DNA from: Candidatus Omnitrophota bacterium
GTDB taxonomy: Bacteria; Omnitrophota; Gorgyraeia; Duberdicusellales; 4484-171
Assembly (NCBI GenBank): GCA_023818995.1
Contig: JAMWDA010000049.1
Span: forward strand, 1 to 10,132
Direction of reading: 5' to 3'
DNA: 10,132 bases
The position numbers and the translations under genes are program-made. This document shows, piece after piece, positions 6,443-10,132 of this stretch. The stretch's first letter is position 1; every line of letters starts with the position of its first letter. The notes under the pieces were generated by a model. The model was not told the origin of the DNA and made no database searches. It was given only the letters and a program-made list of their open reading frames with translations.

Positions 6443-6632
6443 TGTTTTTCTCCTTTGTATTTATAATTGTAAGAATACGTGCGATATCTCTCTTTATCTG
6501 TTTAAAAAGATGTGGTTTCTCTATATTACCTGTTGATTTCTGAAAATTGAGCTCCATCAGTTTCTTTCTTAAATCTTTTAATCTAATCAACAATTCTTCT
6601 TTATTAAGATTCCTTAGTTCTGAAACCTTCAT
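6435..6632 (-). CDS. rpmC: Large-subunit ribosomal protein L29 (uL29)
   Basis: Small 50S protein next to L23 at the polypeptide exit; it forms part of the platform for trigger factor and SRP. The sequence is a two-helix hairpin: MKVSELRNLNKEELLIRLKD, then LRKKLMELNFQKSTGNIEKP, then a helix containing IKRDIARILTIINTKE. These are the family landmarks (elR.ls.eEL, LR..Q..tGql.n, ir.vRr.IAri.Til). The 65 residues are the standard size. ATG starts two bases after the rplP stop, with AAGG inside GAAGAAGGTAAAT just upstream. Confidence 0.96.
   Translation of the reverse strand: MKVSELRNLNKEELLIRLKDLRKKLMELNFQKSTGNIEKPHLFKQIKRDIARILTIINTKEKNSE
6450..6455 (-). promoter_or_regulatory. Shine-Dalgarno AAGGAG for rpsQ
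   Basis: Exact AAGGAG on the minus strand inside the last codons of rpmC, 7 bases before the rpsQ GTG. It decides the GTG start. Confidence 0.85.
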
Positions 6633-6634
6633 AT

Positions 6635-7045
6635 TTACCTTCTTCTCGTTACAAATCTAGTTTTAAAAGGAAACTTATAAGAAACTAATCTAAAAGATTC
6701 CTTAGCAAAATCTTCTGATACTCCTCCTAACTCAAAAATTATTCTTCCCCGTCTTATCACTGCTACCCAACCATCTACTTCTCCTTTACCTTTACCCATA
6801 CGTGATTCTGCAGGCATTTTTGTAATCGGCTTATCAGGAAATACTCTAATCCACAATTTACCACCCTTTCTCAATCTACGCGAAAGGATAACTCTTGCAG
6901 ATTCGATTTGGGTATTTTTTAACCATCCGCACTCAAGAGCTTTTAATCCATACTCACCAAAACTTACGGTGGAACCACTAACCGCTAATCCTTTCATCTT
7001 CCCACGTTGAGATTTTCTATACTTAACTCTTTTGGGTAATAACAT
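6635..7045 (-). CDS. rplP: Large-subunit ribosomal protein L16 (uL16)
   Basis: 50S protein beside the A-site tRNA elbow and peptidyl-transferase region, needed for late 50S assembly. It begins [19 protein letters not shown] and contains [20 protein letters not shown], the [20 protein letters not shown] block and [20 protein letters not shown], all diagnostic of bacterial L16. The 136 residues are the standard size, and no truncation is seen. ATG is preceded by GAAGGAAAATT, an adequate ribosome binding site, 12 bases after the rpsC stop. The order rpsC-rplP-rpmC is universal in bacteria. Confidence 0.98.
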   Translation of the reverse strand: MLLPKRVKYRKSQRGKMKGLAVSGSTVSFGEYGLKALECGWLKNTQIESARVILSRRLRKGGKLWIRVFPDKPITKMPAESRMGKGKGEVDGWVAVIRRGRIIFELGGVSEDFAKESFRLVSYKFPFKTRFVTRRR

Positions 7046-7057
7046 AATTTTCCTTCT

Positions 7058-7747
7058 TTATTGTTCTTCTGTAAATTTATCTTTTTCTACTTCTCTTCTA
7101 ACTAAATAACTACCTAAAGCTTTCTCACCTTTATAAATCCACACTTTTACTCCAATCGTTCCATAAGTTGTCTTAGCTATAGCGTACCCATAATCTATAT
7201 CAGCACGAAACGTATGTAAAGGCACTTTGCCATATTTATAACCTTCACTGCGAGCTATTTCCGCACCAGCTAACCTACCACTACATTTAATTCTTACACC
7301 TTCACAACCTAAATTCTGAGCTTGTTGAATTGCTCTTTTCATTGCTTTTCTAAAATTTACTCGTTTAATAATCTGAAAAGCTATCGTTTCCGCTACTAAC
7401 TGTGCCTCTAAGGCAGGGTCGCTAACTTCCTCTACATCAACAATAACTTCTTTACGAGTAAAATCTGCTATCTTAGACTTCAATTGTTCAATATCTTCAC
7501 CTCTCCTACCAATGATTATTCCCGGTCGTGATGTTCTTATCTTTATTCTTATTAAACTTGTAGAAACTCTTTCAATGATAATCTCCGCTATAGAACCTAA
7601 AGGATAGTTATTTTTTATCATTTCTCTTATCTTTACATCTTCCTCAAGGAATTGAGCATAATCCTTTTTTCTATCTACGAACCATCTCGAACGCCAATTT
7701 TTACCAAAACCTATTCTTAAAATGTAAGGATGAACTTTCTGTCCCAC
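7058..7747 (-). CDS. rpsC: Small-subunit ribosomal protein S3 (uS3)
   Basis: 30S head protein lining the mRNA entry tunnel; with S4 and S5 it forms the ribosomal mRNA helicase. The N-terminal MGQKVHPYILRIGF is diagnostic. A type II KH domain follows with its GRRG loop at residues 80-83 (PGIIIGRRGEDI). The C-terminal domain shows CSGRLAGAEIARSEGY, the VPLHTFRADIDYG segment and TTYGTIGVKVWIYKGE. The 229 residues are in the normal range. The start is GTG (7745-7747) with an exact AAGGAG 6 bases upstream, in the 20-base gap after rplV. Confidence 0.98.
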   Translation of the reverse strand: MGQKVHPYILRIGFGKNWRSRWFVDRKKDYAQFLEEDVKIREMIKNNYPLGSIAEIIIERVSTSLIRIKIRTSRPGIIIGRRGEDIEQLKSKIADFTRKEVIVDVEEVSDPALEAQLVAETIAFQIIKRVNFRKAMKRAIQQAQNLGCEGVRIKCSGRLAGAEIARSEGYKYGKVPLHTFRADIDYGYAIAKTTYGTIGVKVWIYKGEKALGSYLVRREVEKDKFTEEQ

Positions 7748-7753
7748 TATAAG

Positions 7754-7759
7754 CTCCTT
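7754..7759 (-). promoter_or_regulatory. Shine-Dalgarno AAGGAG for rpsC
   Basis: Exact AAGGAG on the minus strand, 6 bases before the rpsC GTG, in the 20-base space between rplV and rpsC. It fixes the GTG start. Confidence 0.88.
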
Positions 7760-7767
7760 TTATATTA

Positions 7768-8115
7768 TCAAGATAATCTCCTATTATCCAAAATATCTAA
7801 CTCTACAATTATATGTGTAGTTCTCTTCCTTATACTCGTTGCCCTACCAAAAGAGGCAGCACGATAACGTTTAAACATTGGCCCGCGGTTAGCTAATATT
7901 TTAGAAATAAATAGTTCTCTTTCTTGATACCCTTTTCTCTCAGCATTAGCTAAAGCTGAATTAATCGTCTTAGCTAAATAAAATGAAGCTTTTTTATTTA
8001 TAGCTCTTAACAGTTGCATAGCTTGCATAACAGGTTTATTTTTTATAACTTCTATAACTGTTCTCACACGATAAGGAGAAATCCTTACATATTTAGTTTC
8101 TGCTCTTGTTACCAT
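7768..8115 (-). CDS. rplV: Large-subunit ribosomal protein L22 (uL22)
   Basis: 50S protein whose long beta-hairpin reaches into the peptide exit tunnel and, with L4, forms its constriction; it contacts all 23S rRNA domains. The globular part shows YVRISPYRVRTVIEVIKNKP (9-28) and KTINSALANAERKG (49-62). The hairpin runs from about residue 75 to 100 and ends in RKRTTHIIVEL. Its tip reads MFKRYRAASFGRATSI (80-95), where most bacteria have a more basic sequence with MKR and RPRAxGRA. Thus positions equal to E. coli R88 and K90 are alanine and phenylalanine. The 115 residues are normal. The ATG is 20 bases after rpsS, with only a weak GAG upstream. Confidence 0.97.
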   Translation of the reverse strand: MVTRAETKYVRISPYRVRTVIEVIKNKPVMQAMQLLRAINKKASFYLAKTINSALANAERKGYQERELFISKILANRGPMFKRYRAASFGRATSIRKRTTHIIVELDILDNRRLS

Positions 8116-8135
8116 AACTCTGAATTTAATTTACC

Positions 8136-8423
8136 CTAAGTCTTTTGTAAAGCTTTCTTAGCCTTTATCCCTCCATGTTGACGAAAAGTTCTCGTATGGG
8201 CAAACTCTCCCAAACGATGTCCAACCATAGACTCAGTAATAAAAACAGGGATGTGTTTTCTACCATCGTAAACAGCAAAAGTTAAACCTACAAAATCGGG
8301 CGTAATCATAGATGCTCTTGACCAGGTTTTAATTGGCTTTCTATCACCATATACTTTAGCTTTTTGAATTTTCTGCAATAATTTTTCTTCTACGAAAGGA
8401 CCCTTCTTTTTTGACCTACTCAT
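8136..8423 (-). CDS. rpsS: Small-subunit ribosomal protein S19 (uS19)
   Basis: 30S head protein that pairs with S13 and contacts the 50S central protuberance. It begins [19 protein letters not shown] and has [20 protein letters not shown], the [20 protein letters not shown] signature and the [13 protein letters not shown] block, all nearly identical to the family consensus. The 95 residues are slightly above the common 92-93, through a short C-terminal extension (KAKKALQKT). The ATG follows AGGGGTTTAAG in the 9-base gap after rplB. Confidence 0.98.
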   Translation of the reverse strand: MSRSKKKGPFVEEKLLQKIQKAKVYGDRKPIKTWSRASMITPDFVGLTFAVYDGRKHIPVFITESMVGHRLGEFAHTRTFRQHGGIKAKKALQKT

Positions 8424-8432
8424 CTTAAACCC

Positions 8433-9269
8433 CTATTTCTTTCTCCTAACAATTATGTACTTATTGCTATGCTTTTTTCTCTTCCTCGTTTTACCACCTT
8501 TTGTAGGTTCTCCCCAAGGAGTAACAGGATGCGGATTACCCTGTCCTGATTTACCCTCACCACCACCATGAGGGTGATCAACAGGATTCATCACCACACC
8601 TCTAACCTTGGGTCTTCTTCCTAACCAACGAACTCTACCCGCCTTACCATGCATCACAGAATCATGCTCTATATTACCCACCTGACCAACGGTAGCTCGA
8701 CAATCCAATCTAACTAATCTAATCTCTCCTGAAGGCATCTTTATCTGTGCATAACCTTTTTCTTTAGCCATCAGTTGAGCAGAACTACCAGCACTACGCA
8801 CAAGACATCCCCCCCGTTTAGGATTAAGTTCAATATTGTGAATAACTGTGCCTAAAGGAATATAAGACAATTTCATACAATTACCAGGAACTATATCCAC
8901 TTGCCTATCAGAAGCACTGATTATCTTATCTCCTACTTTCAATCCTTCAGGACAAATAATGTATCTTTTTTCTCCATCCTCGTATTTAAGGAGAGCTATT
9001 CTTGCGCTTCTATTAGGGTCATACTCAATTGCTATTACTTCTGCACTTATATCAAATTTATCCCTTTTAAAATCTATAATCCTATACTTTCTCTTATGGC
9101 CTCCGCCTCTTCTCCTTAAGGTTATACAACCGTAATTATTTCTACCGCCTGATTTTTTCAAAGGGACAACTAAGGATTTTTCAGGTTTATCCTTAGTAAT
9201 TTCTGAAAAATCCGAAATTACCTTAAATCTTAACCCACCTGTTAATGGTTTAAATTTCTTTAGTCCCAT
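8433..9269 (-). CDS. rplB: Large-subunit ribosomal protein L2 (uL2)
   Basis: One of the most conserved 50S proteins, needed for subunit association and peptidyl-transferase activity. The N-terminal part has the [20 protein letters not shown] motif (40-59) and the RNA-binding OB and SH3-like domains. The C-terminal part has [14 protein letters not shown], with H232 aligning with the conserved histidine called H229 in E. coli, followed by [17 protein letters not shown]. The 278 residues are typical. The ATG comes two bases after the rplW stop and has no Shine-Dalgarno (AAACTTACTTAAAG precedes it), so it is probably made by coupling to L23. Confidence 0.98.
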   Translation of the reverse strand: MGLKKFKPLTGGLRFKVISDFSEITKDKPEKSLVVPLKKSGGRNNYGCITLRRRGGGHKRKYRIIDFKRDKFDISAEVIAIEYDPNRSARIALLKYEDGEKRYIICPEGLKVGDKIISASDRQVDIVPGNCMKLSYIPLGTVIHNIELNPKRGGCLVRSAGSSAQLMAKEKGYAQIKMPSGEIRLVRLDCRATVGQVGNIEHDSVMHGKAGRVRWLGRRPKVRGVVMNPVDHPHGGGEGKSGQGNPHPVTPWGEPTKGGKTRKRKKHSNKYIIVRRKK

Positions 9270-9271
9270 CT

Positions 9272-9562
9272 TTAAGTAAGTTTAATTTCTTCACCTTTTT
9301 TTAAGGTAACAATTGCCTTTCTCCAAGAAGAAGTTTTACCTTCTTGACCCCAACGAATTCTTTTAGATTTACCTTTCATATTTATAATATTTACCTCTCT
9401 CACATTTACATTATATATAGCCTCTATAGCTTTTTTTATCTCTATCTTATTAGCTTTCCTATCTACAACAAAGATATATTTATTAAAAACACCCATCTTA
9501 GCAGATTTTTCGGTTATCAAAGGCAACTTAATTAGGGAATATGGGCTTTTTACTTCAACCAT
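9272..9562 (-). CDS. rplW: Large-subunit ribosomal protein L23 (uL23)
   Basis: 50S protein at the tunnel exit that docks trigger factor, SRP and the SecY channel. The N-terminal [15 protein letters not shown] carries E18, equal to the E. coli glutamate needed for trigger factor binding. The middle holds [20 protein letters not shown] (28-47) and the [16 protein letters not shown] segment, followed by a shortened basic loop and the final [16 protein letters not shown]. The 96 residues are standard. The ATG overlaps the end of rplD by 13 bases and has AAGGAT 6 bases upstream, inside rplD. Confidence 0.97.
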   Translation of the reverse strand: MVEVKSPYSLIKLPLITEKSAKMGVFNKYIFVVDRKANKIEIKKAIEAIYNVNVREVNIINMKGKSKRIRWGQEGKTSSWRKAIVTLKKGEEIKLT

Positions 9563-10132
9563 CGTTTAATCCTTTCCTCTACTAATTTTAAAGCATCAAC
9601 AGTAAACAATAACTTCTTACAATCCAAAGCTTTATAAGTATTCAACGTAGAAGCCTTTTCCAAAGCACAATATTCTAAATTACTCACTGCTTTCTTTAAA
9701 TTTTCTTCCATACTCTTTGTAACTATTTTAACTTTCTGTTCACTCAATCCTAAATTAACTAACATCTTATATAGCTCTTTAGTTTTATAGGTTTCTAAAT
9801 TTAAATCATCTATTACAACTATCTCTCTATCATTAAATTTAACATTGAGAGCGCTTTTTAATGCTAATGCTTTCATCCTTTTGGGCATCTCCTTACGATA
9901 ACTATGAGGCTTAGGACCAAAAATAATTGCTCCTTTACGCCAAAGAGGAGACCTGATTGAACCAACTCTTGCTCTACCTGTTCCTTTCTGTCGCCAAGGT
10001 TTTCTTCCTCCTCCCCTAACCTCACCTCTTGTTTTTGTAGAAGCTAATCCTTTTCTCTGATTAGACAGATAAGTTACTACCGCCTGGTGAATAAGAGCAT
10101 AATTTACTTTCCCATCAAAAACTTTATCATCT
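9550..10132 (-). CDS. rplD: Large-subunit ribosomal protein L4, 5' end outside window (uL4)
   Basis: 50S assembly protein whose extended loop reaches the exit tunnel; in E. coli it also regulates the S10 operon by attenuation. Reading the frame to the window edge gives 193 codons, about 15-20 fewer than the family's usual length, so only the first residues are missing. The first visible residues are DDKVFDGKVNYALIHQAVV. The tunnel loop is intact: TRGEVRGGGRKPWRQKGTGR, then ARVGSIRSPLWRKGAIIFGP. The C-terminal domain with ALALKSALNVKF, IVVIDDL and LLFTVDAL follows and ends in RWLK. The methionine at 9886-9888 lies inside PHSYRKEMPKRM, well within the conserved core, and is not the start. The stop overlaps rplW by 13 bases. 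rplC should lie upstream. Confidence 0.97.
   Translation of the reverse strand, partial: DDKVFDGKVNYALIHQAVVTYLSNQRKGLASTKTRGEVRGGGRKPWRQKGTGRARVGSIRSPLWRKGAIIFGPKPHSYRKEMPKRMKALALKSALNVKFNDREIVVIDDLNLETYKTKELYKMLVNLGLSEQKVKIVTKSMEENLKKAVSNLEYCALEKASTLNTYKALDCKKLLFTVDALKLVEERIKRWLK
9569..9574 (-). promoter_or_regulatory. Shine-Dalgarno AAGGAT for rplW
   Basis: AAGGAT on the minus strand within the last codons of rplD, 6 bases before the rplW ATG. It supports the ATG whose gene overlaps rplD by 13 bases. Confidence 0.7.

Noticed and set aside
8901..9119. Plus-strand open frame of 72 codons
   Set aside because: Antisense to the L2 core; the composition reflects the complement of rplB codons.
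9344..9535. Plus-strand open frame of 63 codons rich in tyrosine and isoleucine
   Set aside because: Antisense to rplW; the bias is what AT-rich lysine/isoleucine codons give on the other strand.
9550..9888. A short L4 beginning at the methionine at 9886-9888
   Set aside because: The same frame continues upstream with the conserved L4 tunnel loop to the window edge, so this methionine is internal and L4 is neither truncated nor split.
1..10132. A hidden new system, mobile element or CRISPR array
   Set aside because: Every part of the window is covered by a recognisable housekeeping gene in canonical order, with gaps of at most about 20 bases; no direct repeats with spacers, terminal inverted repeats or foreign genes were seen.

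Overview
The window is a stretch of the conserved bacterial S10-spc ribosomal protein cluster, read entirely on the minus strand from high to low coordinates. Twenty-one genes are packed end to end: rplD (5' end outside the window), rplW, rplB, rpsS, rplV, rpsC, rplP, rpmC, rpsQ, rplN, rplX, rplE, rpsN, rpsH, rplF, rplR, rpsE, rplO, secY, adk and map (3' end outside the window). No gap between genes exceeds about 20 bases and many neighbours overlap, so the block is very probably one polycistronic unit. There is no stretch above 300 bases without a gene, and I see no mobile element, CRISPR array, tRNA, rRNA or convincing terminator.

Layout: positions 10132-9272 encode L4 and L23, and 9269-6188 encode L2, S19, L22, S3, L16, L29 and S17 (the rest of the S10 part). 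Positions 6191-2395 encode L14, L24, L5, S14, S8, L6, L18, S5 and L15 (the spc part). The two parts are fused by a 4-base ATGA overlap of rpsQ and rplN. Positions 2401-1 then encode the translocon channel SecY, adenylate kinase and type I methionine aminopeptidase. The rpmD (L30) gene, usual between rpsE and rplO, is absent: only 4 bases separate those genes.

The genes act together in making and handling proteins. Most encode ribosome parts, including the peptidyl-transferase neighbour L2, the exit-tunnel proteins L4, L22 and L23, and the decoding-side proteins S3, S5, S8 and S14. SecY moves nascent chains across the membrane, Adk balances adenine nucleotides, and Map removes the initiator methionine.

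The organism is a bacterium with AT-rich DNA, bacterial-type Shine-Dalgarno sites (several exact AAGGAG or GGGAGGT) and some GTG starts. A zinc-ribbon L24, a zinc-type S14, a four-cysteine Adk and the lack of L30 at this locus suggest an uncultured anaerobic lineage. A member of the Omnitrophota or a related PVC-type group is my best guess, at low confidence. This is core housekeeping sequence. I found no new biological system, only lineage-specific departures from family consensus, listed as findings.
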